Source: Bacteriovorax sp. (GTDB lineage Bacteria; Bdellovibrionota; Bacteriovoracia; Bacteriovoracales; Bacteriovoracaceae). Taken from it: DNA of 58,755 bases. Made by a program: the position numbers and the translations under genes. The stretch covers positions 1 to 58,755 of the forward strand of contig JACMRM010000027.1 in NCBI GenBank assembly GCA_014376445.1, written 5' to 3'. Each line of letters starts with the position of its first letter. The stretch's first letter is position 1. Under the pieces are notes generated by a model. It had not been told where the DNA came from. It was given only the letters and a program-made list of their open reading frames with translations, and ran no database searches. Below are positions 44,703 through 53,544 of the stretch, one piece after another.

Positions 44703-44732
44703 AAAGGCCTTTCCTTTGAAAGGCCTTTTTTT
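44703..44732 (+). terminator. Intrinsic terminator of the bolA-grxD operon
   Basis: AAAGGCCTTTC-CTTT-GAAAGGCCTTT, an 11-bp perfect stem followed by T's, starting 8 bases after the grxD stop. Confidence 0.92.
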
Positions 44733-44851
44733 AATCCGATCACCACTCTCAGACCCTCTGCATTTTCGTGATCGACGATAGAGAAGCTTCTCAACACAAA
44801 GCTGAATTTACAAAACTTACTTGCACTCTATTTGATTTTTATTTCTAATTT

Positions 44852-45247
44852 TTACTTTAACTCTTCTGCCTTCTGTAAAAGCTTCTCAGCATTTTTTAAA
44901 CCACCAAGATTTTTAATCGCAGCTGCTGTCGTTGTATAAATAATAATTTGATCTTCAGACGAAAATTTCTCAATAGATGTATTTGGATTATTCCCCAGGG
45001 TTAAAATCGCCACAGAGCGATCCATGTGCGACTTATCAGGAATTTTTGCATTGTTTTTTAATTTTTTTAGCAGCTCTAAACCCTGCTCCCACTCACCTAA
45101 TTTTTCGCCACAAACATGAACGATTAAATTAGTCATCTCTGTGACATCTTCCACTGATTCCATCAAAGTAAAATTAGTTTTAAATTCACTTGCTACGATT
45201 TTCGGATCCCCTCTTTTCGCACTTTTCACATACTCTTTAAAATTCAT
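44852..45247 (-). CDS. Hypothetical helical repeat protein
   Basis: 131 residues, all-helical and soluble, with helix-turn-helix pairs (LIVHVCGEKLGEWEQGLELL, IIYTTTAAAIKNLGGLKNAEKLL) typical of tetratricopeptide-like repeats. No signal peptide; family not recognised. It sits downstream of the receiver gene on the same strand, 64 bp apart, so the two may be co-transcribed. Confidence 0.7.
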   Translation of the reverse strand: MNFKEYVKSAKRGDPKIVASEFKTNFTLMESVEDVTEMTNLIVHVCGEKLGEWEQGLELLKKLKNNAKIPDKSHMDRSVAILTLGNNPNTSIEKFSSEDQIIIYTTTAAAIKNLGGLKNAEKLLQKAEELK

Positions 45248-45311
45248 ATAACCCTCATTAACTTTAATGAATCATCCATAACTTAAATTTCATTGGAGTG
45301 CATTGATTAAA

Positions 45312-45686
45312 TCAGACCTGAACTAAATCCTGCTCAATTTCTTTGATAAGTTCATCGAGATCGAATGGCTTAGAGAAAAATTTCTTAGCCCCAGCTCTTA
45401 AAGCGTCTTCAGTACTTACATCGGCCTGTCCTGAAACGAAAAAGAACACCGGCTTTATTAGCATTTTGCTCACATGAGAAAGCACGGCCATACCATTACC
45501 ATTGGGCATTTTATAATCTGAGACCACAATATCAATATGTTTAGAATCAAGAATTTTGATAGCATCATTTCCGCAAACAGCTGTAAGGGTCTGGTATCCA
45601 CAATAACGAAATTCTTCTTCCATTAATTCAAGAATGTCGGGCTCGTCATCAACGATAAGAACCAATAAATTTTTTCTGTCGACCAT
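45312..45686 (-). CDS. Stand-alone receiver domain
   Basis: 124-residue CheY-like receiver: LIVDDEPDILELMEEEF (acidic pair), IVVSDYKMPNGNG (phosphoacceptor Asp), FFVSGQADVS, and KKFFSKPFDLDEL (conserved Lys). No output domain and no adjacent kinase. Normal length. It belongs with a helical-repeat protein gene downstream and a large exported protein upstream, all on the minus strand. Confidence 0.9.
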   Translation of the reverse strand: MVDRKNLLVLIVDDEPDILELMEEEFRYCGYQTLTAVCGNDAIKILDSKHIDIVVSDYKMPNGNGMAVLSHVSKMLIKPVFFFVSGQADVSTEDALRAGAKKFFSKPFDLDELIKEIEQDLVQV

Positions 45687-45730
45687 AATTAAACTATTAT
45701 AGTTGAAAACATCGCATCAAATCTCATTTT

Positions 45731-47047
45731 TTATAGGTTTTCCCTAAATAATAATATTAATGCAAAGCGAGAGCGGTTTCGGTAAATAATCACTCCAATG
45801 ACTCCGATAAAAACAAAAGCAACAATATATATATAATTAAAAACGAAATAAAGAACGTATGCCGCTCCTCTAATCGTCGCTCTGATAAACTCATGTTTAT
45901 AAATTATAACGGCATATTTTGGAGCTGTACTGTAATAAAAGTGTACAAATTTTCTACCCAGATATGAATTTTCTAAAACAGTATCTCTAAAATGTCTAAA
46001 GTAAGTAATAACGTAGTGGTCTTCACCAAATCCTGCCGTAAGAAGATAGCACTGATTCTTTTTAAGAAGTTCCTGAATTTCTAATGGTGTTTCTGTAACG
46101 GCCGCTGAAAGTGTCGTTGCAAAATTATATTTATCAACGAACGCTACCGAAAGCGTATAAGAAATTGCATTTTGAAGATCTGCAACCTCAATCTCACTGG
46201 TTTGTTTATAAGAGTAATCTGTTGAGAGGAATGAACCTGACCCCAAGTAACTTGCCACAGGCATATTAACCGCAGCTGGTGCTCCGTTGTGCCTAAAAAC
46301 TTTAACCGACTTTGCTGTTGATGTCGACAATGTCGCAGAAGCCGAATACTCAAGAACTAATCTTTTATCCCCGACTCTAATCTTATTAATTGTGATTCTT
46401 AAATCTGCATCTGAATAAACACGATTACTCATAAACATTTGAAAATAAATTCCAGTATTCAAAGTGGCCGGGTTTATCGTATCAGTTGCACCGTAAGTAG
46501 ATTGAGTAGATAAAAAGAAATAAACTGTAAATATTTTTTCTGTCTCACTCGTCGAAGTTGGTAGAAGTACGGAGCATTCACTTGGAATAGCTGTACAGAT
46601 ATCTGCTGGCGCAAAATTAAAAAGAACATCACTCTGCGCGCTTGCTGAAACAACACCAAAACTTTTAATAGGCTTGTATAAATTGGAATTTGTCGTATCT
46701 TTTACGGCCGCCCAAAGATAAGTTGCGCCAGCATTTGCATTAATACGAAGTGGAATGCTTGCTAAGTGAGACGCATCAGTCACATTGAAAACTGAAGCAA
46801 CAGGATTAATAAAATAAAGATGAGAATTAATGGCGCCAGTGGTGTTTTCAATCGGAAAGTATAGTTTCCCTGGAGCTGTTTCCGAAGTTCCATCTCCACT
46901 CGGTGCATCCACGTTCATAGGAATAGTTGAAGGTGCAACAGTTCCAGATACAACTAGAGTTGTATCTGTTCTGAGACGAACAGATTGAGTTGCCATTATC
47001 TGGAATGACCAGATCAACAAAGATGATAAAAGTAAGGTTTTTCTCAT
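45731..47047 (-). CDS. Exported protein with C-terminal membrane anchor
   Basis: 438 residues. Signal peptide (MRKTLLLSSLLIWSFQIMA) and a long beta-rich extracytoplasmic part (TTLVVSGTVAPSTIPMNVDA, YTLSVAFVDKYNFATTLSAA, a fibronectin-III-like stretch near 240-320), then a C-terminal helical pair (YVLYFVFNYIYIVAFVFIGV) and a basic tail (IIYRNRSRFALILLF). This gives a single-pass periplasm-facing membrane protein, perhaps a surface or adhesin-like factor. No family recognised. It begins opposite the aminotransferase gene. Confidence 0.7.
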   Translation of the reverse strand: MRKTLLLSSLLIWSFQIMATQSVRLRTDTTLVVSGTVAPSTIPMNVDAPSGDGTSETAPGKLYFPIENTTGAINSHLYFINPVASVFNVTDASHLASIPLRINANAGATYLWAAVKDTTNSNLYKPIKSFGVVSASAQSDVLFNFAPADICTAIPSECSVLLPTSTSETEKIFTVYFFLSTQSTYGATDTINPATLNTGIYFQMFMSNRVYSDADLRITINKIRVGDKRLVLEYSASATLSTSTAKSVKVFRHNGAPAAVNMPVASYLGSGSFLSTDYSYKQTSEIEVADLQNAISYTLSVAFVDKYNFATTLSAAVTETPLEIQELLKKNQCYLLTAGFGEDHYVITYFRHFRDTVLENSYLGRKFVHFYYSTAPKYAVIIYKHEFIRATIRGAAYVLYFVFNYIYIVAFVFIGVIGVIIYRNRSRFALILLFRENL

Positions 47048-47130
47048 TCAAAAATTATCCCTTTTTTGTCTCTGCATCGTCAAACTTTAAAGGATTGATT
47101 TCTTCCAATAAATTATATAGTTTCTTTTTT

Positions 47131-47988
47131 ATGAAAGATTTTTTAATCAACATTAACGGTCAGATTCACAACGGCCCTGAAGCCCGCATTTCAGTCTTCG
47201 ACAGAGGCTTTCTTTATGGCGACTCTGTTTACGAATCCACACGTACCTTTAACAGAAAACCTTTTCGAATTCACCAGCACATCGACCGCCTTTTTCTTTC
47301 AGCAGAAAAAATATCTCTCCTACCTACTTATTCTAAAGAACAAATTTTAAGCGAAGTTTTAAAAACAATAAAAGCTTCACCCTGCAGTGATCTTACTATC
47401 AGAATTGTCCTTACGAGAGGAACCAATACTGATCTCGGACTGGACACCGATCTTTCAGGCGACAACAACCTGATTATTTTTACCAAAGAAATTAAACCAA
47501 ATCCCGCTTGGTGGCTTACTGACGGAGTCAGTATGATTTTTTATCAGAAAAAAATCGAAGTCTCCGGATCGCTGCCGAAAACTGGAAATTATCAGGAAAA
47601 TATTCTTGGGAACCGCGAGGCCCATCAACAAAAAGCTTACGACGCTTTCATGATTAACACTTTTGGATTTGTAACTGAGGGAACAACCAGCAATGCCTGG
47701 ATTATAAAAGACGGCACTCTCTATACTCCACCACTTTCCGACGGCGTTCTCGACGGTCTTACCCGAAAAACGCTGTTTGAGATGGCAAAGCGTCAAAAGC
47801 TTTCTCTTCCTTTGGTCGAAAAAAGGCTAACTCCGGAGGATTTTAAAAATGCAGATGAATGTTTTATAACTAGCACGACGCGAAACATAGTTCCTGTAAC
47901 GAAGATTGAAGAACGTAATATTGGGCCTGGCATTCCGGGGAGAATTACTCTGGAGCTTCTGAGAATTTACTTGGAGTTTGTTAATTAG
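47131..47988 (+). CDS. Class IV PLP aminotransferase
   Basis: 285 residues from ATG 47131; the 47 residues before it in the track are not part of the fold. Branched-chain/D-amino-acid aminotransferase or aminodeoxychorismate lyase family: INGQIHNGPEARISVFDRGFLYGDSVYEST (start), the PLP lysine in KTGNYQENILGN, and TEGTTSNAWIIKDG. The branch (IlvE, Dat or PabC) cannot be resolved from the sequence. TATAG lies ~9-10 nt before the ATG without a Shine-Dalgarno. Confidence 0.88.
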   Translation: MKDFLININGQIHNGPEARISVFDRGFLYGDSVYESTRTFNRKPFRIHQHIDRLFLSAEKISLLPTYSKEQILSEVLKTIKASPCSDLTIRIVLTRGTNTDLGLDTDLSGDNNLIIFTKEIKPNPAWWLTDGVSMIFYQKKIEVSGSLPKTGNYQENILGNREAHQQKAYDAFMINTFGFVTEGTTSNAWIIKDGTLYTPPLSDGVLDGLTRKTLFEMAKRQKLSLPLVEKRLTPEDFKNADECFITSTTRNIVPVTKIEERNIGPGIPGRITLELLRIYLEFVN

Positions 47989-48002
47989 ACCTATTTTTCA
48001 AA

Positions 48003-48031
48003 TTGACATGATAAACGCGAGCTTGTATTAA
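48003..48031 (+). promoter_or_regulatory. rpsD promoter
   Basis: TTGACA (48003-48008), 17 bp, then TATTAA (48026-48031), followed by a ~75-nt leader. A near-consensus -35. The leader holds the weak inverted repeat ACAACT (48057-48062)/AGTTGT (48074-48079). Confidence 0.7.
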
Positions 48032-48111
48032 TAACGTCACGTATTTTTATTAAATCACAACTTCAAACACTGCAGTTGTTACAAAGTTAATCATATTTAG
48101 GGGTCACGCTC

Positions 48112-48735
48112 ATGGCAAGAAGTACTACAGGTAGAAGCCGCTTTAAAATTCAAAGATCACTTGGAGTTGAACTTCCAGGTCTAGGAAAAGCTGGTGCACT
48201 AGAAAGAAGACCATACGGTCCAGGTCAACACGGAAACAAAAGAAAGAAAATTTCTGACTTTGCTGTTCGTATGAAAGAAAAGCAAAAACTTAGATACCAC
48301 TACGGTTTACGTGAAGGTCAATTAGTTAACTACGTAAAGAAAGCTAAGAAAGATAAATCACAAGCGTGGATGGATTCACTTCTAATCACTCTAGAAAGAA
48401 GACTAGTTAACGTAGTTTTCAGACTTAACTGGGCACCATCGATGCTTGCAGCTTACCAAATGGTATCTCACGGACATGTATTAGTTAACGGAAAGAAAAT
48501 TTCAGTTGCTGGCTACACTGTTCAAAAGAACGACGTAATCACTCTTACAGAAAGAGGGTACGCTTCTCTTAACTTCCAACAAGCAAAAGCAACTCCGAGA
48601 CTTCCATCAGTTCCTGCTTGTTACACTATGGATGAAAAATCAGCTAAGCTGGTTGATCTTCCACTTCCAAGCGATATTCCTTTCGAATACGCTGGTCAGT
48701 TAGTGACGGAATATTACTGGAAAGTTAAACCATAA
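48112..48735 (+). CDS. rpsD: 30S ribosomal protein S4 (zinc-independent form)
   Basis: 207 residues, the normal S4 length. Primary 16S-binding protein that starts 30S body assembly. It has the S4 N-terminal region (MARSTTGRSRFKIQRSLG, ERRPYGPGQHG) and the RNA-binding S4 domain (LERRLVNVVFRLNW, YQMVSHGHVLVNGKKISV). The N-terminus has no CxxC zinc-binding knuckle, so this is a C-minus form. It stands alone, away from an S13-S11-L17 set, with its own promoter and terminator. The ribosome binding site is AGGGG; codon choice is strongly biased, as for highly expressed genes. Confidence 0.97.
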   Translation: MARSTTGRSRFKIQRSLGVELPGLGKAGALERRPYGPGQHGNKRKKISDFAVRMKEKQKLRYHYGLREGQLVNYVKKAKKDKSQAWMDSLLITLERRLVNVVFRLNWAPSMLAAYQMVSHGHVLVNGKKISVAGYTVQKNDVITLTERGYASLNFQQAKATPRLPSVPACYTMDEKSAKLVDLPLPSDIPFEYAGQLVTEYYWKVKP

Positions 48736-48767
48736 GTTTTTTTCACTTTTAGTGACTATGATAGAAG

Positions 48768-48795
48768 GCCTCCACTTGTTGGAGGCTTTTTTTTT
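48768..48795 (+). terminator. Intrinsic terminator after rpsD
   Basis: GCCTCCA-CTTGT-TGGAGGC stem followed by T9, 32 bases after the rpsD stop. Confidence 0.92.
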
Positions 48796-48843
48796 CCATT
48801 TTTTGCAAGTAGACAACACCCTGGTCCAGTTGTTCTGGAAGCA

Positions 48844-49581
48844 TTAAGAATTTTTTCGAAGTTTTGACGAAGATAAGTTTTTATATAGGTGATCCGGCAA
48901 AATAACAATCTGGATCAACGGGTTGATCCCCTTGATTTTTTCAATCTGTTCCTCATAATTGGCCACATCAAAATCTCTCGGAACAATGTAGAGTTTTGAA
49001 AGCGCATTTATCAGCTCCTCTGGGCGAGTCCATTTCAACATACTCATGAAAGAGTCATCCCCCATTAAAAAATTCTTTTCAGGGATTGCCACTTTAGGCA
49101 GCCAGTTCGCTGTAGGATTGGGTCTGTTGCGTCCGAAGAAGCCTGGGTACAAAGAATAAGGTGTATCTTTTAAAGTCAGGCACAGGTTCATAAAATCGTC
49201 GTAGGGATTAAGTTTGTCTACTAACTCTTTGTGGGGATTGCAATCTGGAACAATGACAATATTTTCTTCCGGGCATAGCTCTAGACAGGCCATGTGCCCA
49301 GGATGAAATGGAAAAAAACTTCCACCGAAAAAAGTCACTGAGCCTTTAATTTCTTTTTTTAATATATCAGTTTTGATTTCACCTTTAGGCCTTGAAGAAT
49401 GAGTCGGCATGAATTTAAAAAAATCACCGAGAGAAATCAAAAGATTGAATTGATCAAGCTGAGAGAGATCGTCGAGTTTATAAATATCGCACCACTGATT
49501 GTGATGTTCTCCACCTAAATGTTCACTGTCTAATTTTACTTCCAGAGAGTTTTTAAACTCCAATGGATAAAGTAGCTGCAT
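48844..49581 (-). CDS. NadD-like nucleotidyltransferase
   Basis: 245 residues. The nucleotidyltransferase (HIGH-type) fold begins at ~78: VTFFGGSFFPFHPGHMACLE, with the usual LMGDDSFMSMLKWTRPEELI and C-terminal SSSKLRK (the SSTxIR equivalent). It therefore resembles nicotinate-mononucleotide adenylyltransferase NadD but has a ~77-residue N-terminal extension (LLYPLEFKNSLEVKLDSEHL..) of unknown function. It follows the zinc-finger/histone gene by 10 bp on the same strand. If not NadD itself, a relative that adenylylates another substrate is possible. Confidence 0.85.
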   Translation of the reverse strand: MQLLYPLEFKNSLEVKLDSEHLGGEHHNQWCDIYKLDDLSQLDQFNLLISLGDFFKFMPTHSSRPKGEIKTDILKKEIKGSVTFFGGSFFPFHPGHMACLELCPEENIVIVPDCNPHKELVDKLNPYDDFMNLCLTLKDTPYSLYPGFFGRNRPNPTANWLPKVAIPEKNFLMGDDSFMSMLKWTRPEELINALSKLYIVPRDFDVANYEEQIEKIKGINPLIQIVILPDHLYKNLSSSKLRKNS

Positions 49582-49591
49582 CCTTTAATCC

Positions 49592-50065
49592 TTATTCGAA
49601 ATCGCGGTCCATGACCGTTTTTCTGCCTTCACTGCGCGCTTTGGCCACGGCCTGGTCAGTATGACGTCTTACAATATTTGAAAGCATATCCATCACGTTT
49701 GCCGATGTACTGAGATCGTACTTATCTTTAATATATTGCTTGAGTTTCGAAGCGACAATCAGGATTTCATCTTCAGATGCAGAACCCGAAACTTCAGAAG
49801 TACTACTTACTGATTTTGAGTTCACCATAATTCTTCTTGGAGCATTGTCATCATTTTCAGCTAAGTAGTTTTCCTTCCTGGGCGATCTATTTTCTTCCGC
49901 CCAGGAACTTTTATGATTCATAACCGGGTTGTGGAGGTTCCAACAGTCTACTGAACAGTAAACCAGTTTGCGGCAAGTGCTGACGTTGCATGCCTGATAG
50001 ATTGTATTGAAGCCGATTTCTTTTTTACAGCTACCGCATTTTCGCCAATAAGTTACTTCCGTCAC
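49592..50065 (-). CDS. Zinc-finger protein with C-terminal histone fold
   Basis: 157 residues from GTG 50065, which has AGGAG five bases upstream; the TTG start of the track (50080) puts that site inside the gene. N-terminal ~50 residues: a cysteine/histidine cluster (CGSCKK, CNVSTC, YCSVDCWNLH, NH) able to bind two zinc ions, in ZZ/MYND-like style. A polar Ser-rich linker follows. The C-terminal ~57 residues match an archaeal/bacterial histone fold: IVASKLKQYIKDK (helix 1), a long helix 2 ending AVAKARSEG, the loop RKTV, and a short final helix MDRDFE. Probable DNA-binding chromosomal protein; zinc-finger (ZZ-type) histones have been described in bacteria. Operon with the NadD-like gene. Confidence 0.8.
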   Translation of the reverse strand: MTEVTYWRKCGSCKKEIGFNTIYQACNVSTCRKLVYCSVDCWNLHNPVMNHKSSWAEENRSPRKENYLAENDDNAPRRIMVNSKSVSSTSEVSGSASEDEILIVASKLKQYIKDKYDLSTSANVMDMLSNIVRRHTDQAVAKARSEGRKTVMDRDFE

Positions 50066-50111
50066 TCTCACTCCTACCAATTCTAAACTTTTATGTTACC
50101 ATTATTTTATC

Positions 50112-50456
50112 ATGAATTTTGAAACCGAATATAAAAACATCCGCTTTAAAATCTCTCTCGAAAAAGAAGTTTATGAAGATGCGAGTCTTCTTATGGGTGA
50201 TAAATTTAATCGGCTTCCAAATCAGACCATGATTGAGATAAAAAAAGGTGCGCTCGGCCCTTACAATCTGATTATTACTTCAGATGATGACGATGAGATG
50301 GAATGCACGCATTATTTCAGTGGCATTCTTTTAACCACTGATGAAAAAGATTTATTGGATGAATTGGGATCTTATCTGGAGCAGGAAAATATTCTGGATG
50401 ATATTCTGGCCATTAGAAAAAAATACGCTTTTGAACCTGGTCCTTTATGGCGCTAA
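50112..50456 (+). CDS. Hypothetical acidic protein
   Basis: 114 residues, acidic, with no signal or membrane segment. It has an N-terminal beta half (YKNIRFKISLEKEVYEDASL) and a DDDDEMECT cluster, then a C-terminal helix (KDLLDELGSYLEQENILDDI). Family not recognised. Its start is 46 bp from that of the divergent histone-fold gene, so the two could share a control region. It ends at a strong hairpin. Confidence 0.75.
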   Translation: MNFETEYKNIRFKISLEKEVYEDASLLMGDKFNRLPNQTMIEIKKGALGPYNLIITSDDDDEMECTHYFSGILLTTDEKDLLDELGSYLEQENILDDILAIRKKYAFEPGPLWR

Positions 50457-50482
50457 AAAGGCCCTCAAAAGAGGGCCTTTTT
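50457..50482 (+). terminator. Intrinsic terminator
   Basis: AAAGGCCCTC-AAAA-GAGGGCCTTT followed by T's, directly after the hypothetical gene's stop. Confidence 0.92.
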
Positions 50483-50545
50483 ATCGCTATCTGAACTCTA
50501 ATTATAATATTCTATTTATTACATTTCTAAATGAAATAAAAATGC

Positions 50546-51136
50546 TTATCGACATTGAGACTGACTTAAAACGATTCTATCTGCCCAAGTTGCGTGACCG
50601 ATAAACTGAGCTGACTCATCAGTTGCTCCTGCAGCTGCAATTGAAAGAGTTACATCTTTAACAGTTGTTCTGTCGTAATACTGAATCCATTGCATACCAA
50701 ATCTTGTCTGCCAGACTATCTGACAGTTCACTCCTCCTTGAGGAAGAGGAAAACATTGTTGAACCGGTTCCTGATACTGGCAAGACTGAGTTGTCTGTTG
50801 TCTTTGCCCGTCAGTCGATGATGTTGCAACTGTACCTTTTAGATCCACCGGCTGACCGACAGTGCTTGATTTATAAGTAAACGATCCGTTTGATGGAATT
50901 GATCCGTCTGGAATGTTAAAATCATATTTTTCATCGCCATCGTTGTTTAAACGAAGAGTGATTTTTTTCTTTGTGTTTGCTTTGATGTCAGCGTCGTATG
51001 TGCCAGCGCGTACGTTTCTTCCCACACCTTTTGTAGTTACAAGTTTTACATCTTTCGATACGTTTAACTGTCCTTCGATTTTGTCACATCCAGCAAGCAA
51101 TACGGCCGCGAATATGAACGGCATTAAATTTTTCAT
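50546..51136 (-). CDS. Hypothetical lipoprotein
   Basis: 196 residues from ATG 51136 (AGGGGGA 6 nt upstream; the track start adds 25 non-signal residues). Lipoprotein signal with lipobox LLAGC. The mature part is beta-rich (DVKLVTTKGVGRNVRAG, KKITLRLNNDGDEKYDF) with a Gln-rich stretch and paired cysteines (TQSCQYQEPVQQCFPLP). No family recognised. Location by lipobox is the envelope. Confidence 0.78.
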   Translation of the reverse strand: MKNLMPFIFAAVLLAGCDKIEGQLNVSKDVKLVTTKGVGRNVRAGTYDADIKANTKKKITLRLNNDGDEKYDFNIPDGSIPSNGSFTYKSSTVGQPVDLKGTVATSSTDGQRQQTTQSCQYQEPVQQCFPLPQGGVNCQIVWQTRFGMQWIQYYDRTTVKDVTLSIAAAGATDESAQFIGHATWADRIVLSQSQCR

Positions 51137-51410
51137 GCGTTTCCCCCTGATTGAATAAATAAATAAGAAAGTACTGTATTTGAATTTATACCCATAAAAA
51201 GGGGGTCGCAAATAAACCTCCCTATTTGTAAGAATTTAGTAAATTTTCAGGGATTTACTGAAACCTGAAGATGACTTGGGGACATTCTGGCACCAGCTTA
51301 GTTGTAGATTTTACAAGATCCTTGATCAAAATTGTGTTACGCGCTATATCATGGCCAGCTTACATTTAAAATACACAGTAATCGATTCAAAATACTACCT
51401 AAGAGGGCCT

Positions 51411-52748
51411 ATGAAGATTTCAACAATTACCAGTGCAGCTTTGATCGCACTAACTATGACGTCTGCATTTGCCTCGGATAAAACTGATGCAGATTTCGAC
51501 AAGCTTTTAACTGCAAATAAAATTGCTCCCAAAGACCAGCAGTCTTATTGCTACACTGATGAAAATGGAAAGCTTCAGGGAACAAATGTTGATACGAAAA
51601 TTCGACTTGCTTCAGTTTCAAAACTTTTAACTACCCTATGGGCCATCGATCAAAAAGGCCCTAGCTACAGATACGAAACAAAACTTTTTATTAAAGGCAG
51701 CAATCTTCACATCCAGGGAAGCTTCGATCCATTCATGAGCAATGAGAAAATGTTATATCTCGTTTCTCAGTTAAACACTCTTGGATATAAGCACTTTGAT
51801 AAAATCACTTACGATAAAAATATCCAGATTTTCCCGAACGCTCAGGTTCACACAGACCCATACCCTCTAATTACAAGGGACTCGAATGGAAAAAACCTGA
51901 CAACATATTTTAATACGGCTTCATGGTCAAAAATTTTTAAAACTGAGTACGATCGTTTAGCGAGCCTTGCAAAAAAAGACCGTTATTTAAAATCAGTTGA
52001 TATGAGTGTCGATAAAGTTGAGTTTGCTGACAAAAACCCTCTGCTTGCTGACGTAACTGCAATTCCGGAAGACGTTAAAGTCCTAACGTTATCATCTCCA
52101 CAAATGTACAAATATTTAAAAGAAACAAACGTTCAATCAAACAACTACTCTGCTCATACAATCTTTTTAGATTTAGGTGGAGAAGCCAAATTTGCCCAGT
52201 ACCTTGCAGATAAATTCAGCTTAACAACTGATAAAGTAAAAATGTACAACGGGAATGGTCTTCCTACGAATATCGCTGGTGTTCGTAAAGATAACTACGC
52301 TACTTGCGCAATCATGACTGAATTAATCAGCTCTTTAAAAGAGTCGATTGAAAAACAAGGTATGGAGATTGAAGATGCTGTAGCAGTTCCAGGAAGTGAT
52401 GCGGGAACATTTGCCAACAGACTTAACTCAAGTGATTTGAAAAACTCTTTCGTCGCTAAAACCGGAACATTAATGCATACATCAACTCTTGCTGGTGCAA
52501 TGAATACGACAAAAGGATTTTCATTCTTTGGTGTATTTAATATGACGACAGATATTGTTGGAGCTAAAAAGGTTCAGAATGCAATGGTAGCATCTGTAAT
52601 GGAAGAAATGGGCGGGCCAAAAACATTTGGCTATCAAGTTGAAGGATTTCACTCTTACGACAGCAATGAAAATGTTAAAAACTTTAACATCTTCGACGCT
52701 GATGAAGACACAGGGTTTAGTGCTATTGATGAAAGCGGATTACACTAA
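51411..52748 (+). CDS. dacB: D-alanyl-D-alanine carboxypeptidase, PBP4 (S13) type
   Basis: 445 residues from ATG 51411, where the signal peptide starts (MKISTITSAALIALTMTSAFA); the upstream track start is rejected. S13-family penicillin-binding protein that trims and cuts peptidoglycan cross-links in the periplasm. Catalytic motifs: SxxK in LASVSKLLT, SxN in VQSNNYSAH, and KTG in FVAKTGTLM. AGAGGGC lies just before the ATG. Family-normal length, though the 'DGSGLS' loop here reads YNGNGLPTN. It ends at a terminator shared with dedA. Confidence 0.9.
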   Translation: MKISTITSAALIALTMTSAFASDKTDADFDKLLTANKIAPKDQQSYCYTDENGKLQGTNVDTKIRLASVSKLLTTLWAIDQKGPSYRYETKLFIKGSNLHIQGSFDPFMSNEKMLYLVSQLNTLGYKHFDKITYDKNIQIFPNAQVHTDPYPLITRDSNGKNLTTYFNTASWSKIFKTEYDRLASLAKKDRYLKSVDMSVDKVEFADKNPLLADVTAIPEDVKVLTLSSPQMYKYLKETNVQSNNYSAHTIFLDLGGEAKFAQYLADKFSLTTDKVKMYNGNGLPTNIAGVRKDNYATCAIMTELISSLKESIEKQGMEIEDAVAVPGSDAGTFANRLNSSDLKNSFVAKTGTLMHTSTLAGAMNTTKGFSFFGVFNMTTDIVGAKKVQNAMVASVMEEMGGPKTFGYQVEGFHSYDSNENVKNFNIFDADEDTGFSAIDESGLH

Positions 52749-52758
52749 TTAAAAAGTA

Positions 52759-52781
52759 AAGGCCCTACCGGGCCTTTTTTA
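52759..52781. terminator. Bidirectional terminator shared by dacB and dedA
   Basis: AAAGGCCC-TACC-GGGCCTTT with T's on one side and A's on the other. On the minus strand it overlaps the last codons and stop of the dedA gene (the KKAR stop region), so the dedA stop lies in the hairpin. Confidence 0.88.
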
Positions 52782-53415
52782 ATTCAGCTCTTTCTTTTAA
52801 GAATTGAATCACGACAGGTGCCAGCGAGATAAGAATAATCGCAATCATTACCAGCTTAAAATTGGCCTGCACAAACGGCAGATTTCCGAAAAAGTATCCT
52901 AGCGGAATAAAAATAAAAACCCACAACATAGCTCCGATCACATTGTAGATCATAAATTTTCTGTAAGTCATTTCACCGATGCCGGCGACAAATGGAGCAA
53001 ATGTCCTGACTATGGGAATGAAGCGAGCAACGATAATTGCTTTAGCACCGTATTTTTCATAAAAGGCCTGGGCCTTAAAAAGATGGTTCTTATTAAAAAA
53101 TCTTGAATCAGGACGACTGAAAATTTTCGGGCCGATATATTTTCCGATAGCGTAGTTCACACTGTCACCAATAATCGCTGCAAGAAGAATCGTAATCGAT
53201 ACTGTCCAAAGATTAAATGATCCGCGAGCGGCAAAGGCACCTATAGCAAACAATAATGAATCCCCTGGTAAAAAAGGCAGGACAACAATTCCAGTCTCAC
53301 TAAAAATTATGAGGAACAATATAAGGTAAGTCCATGTGTGATATGTCTGAATGATGTAATCAAGGTGAACATCAATATGCAAAATAAAATCGATCAGCGC
53401 ATGCAGAAAGGCCAT
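52765..53415 (-). CDS. DedA-family membrane protein
   Basis: 216 residues. Inner-membrane DedA/VTT transporter-like protein with the family core [32 protein letters not shown], and [20 protein letters not shown] (the conserved arginine motif). DedA proteins translocate undecaprenyl phosphate or phospholipids across the inner membrane, some in a PMF-dependent way. Normal length. Its stop region forms the shared terminator with dacB. Confidence 0.93.
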   Translation of the reverse strand: MAFLHALIDFILHIDVHLDYIIQTYHTWTYLILFLIIFSETGIVVLPFLPGDSLLFAIGAFAARGSFNLWTVSITILLAAIIGDSVNYAIGKYIGPKIFSRPDSRFFNKNHLFKAQAFYEKYGAKAIIVARFIPIVRTFAPFVAGIGEMTYRKFMIYNVIGAMLWVFIFIPLGYFFGNLPFVQANFKLVMIAIILISLAPVVIQFLKERAELKKAR

Positions 53416-53544
53416 TCTTAGTCCCTGATAAGTTGAAAACTTATTTTAGCATCACTGCCTGTAAAGTTTAAAGACAAATGGAAAACTTTAATGCGCGCAA
53501 AGTCAACACATGACAAGAACAAATCTTCCAGTTAGCCTTATTAC

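Noticed and set aside
44733-44851. Possible remnant ORF reading VIDDREASQHKAEF
   Set aside because: Only 26 codons with a GTG start and no ribosome site; too little to call.
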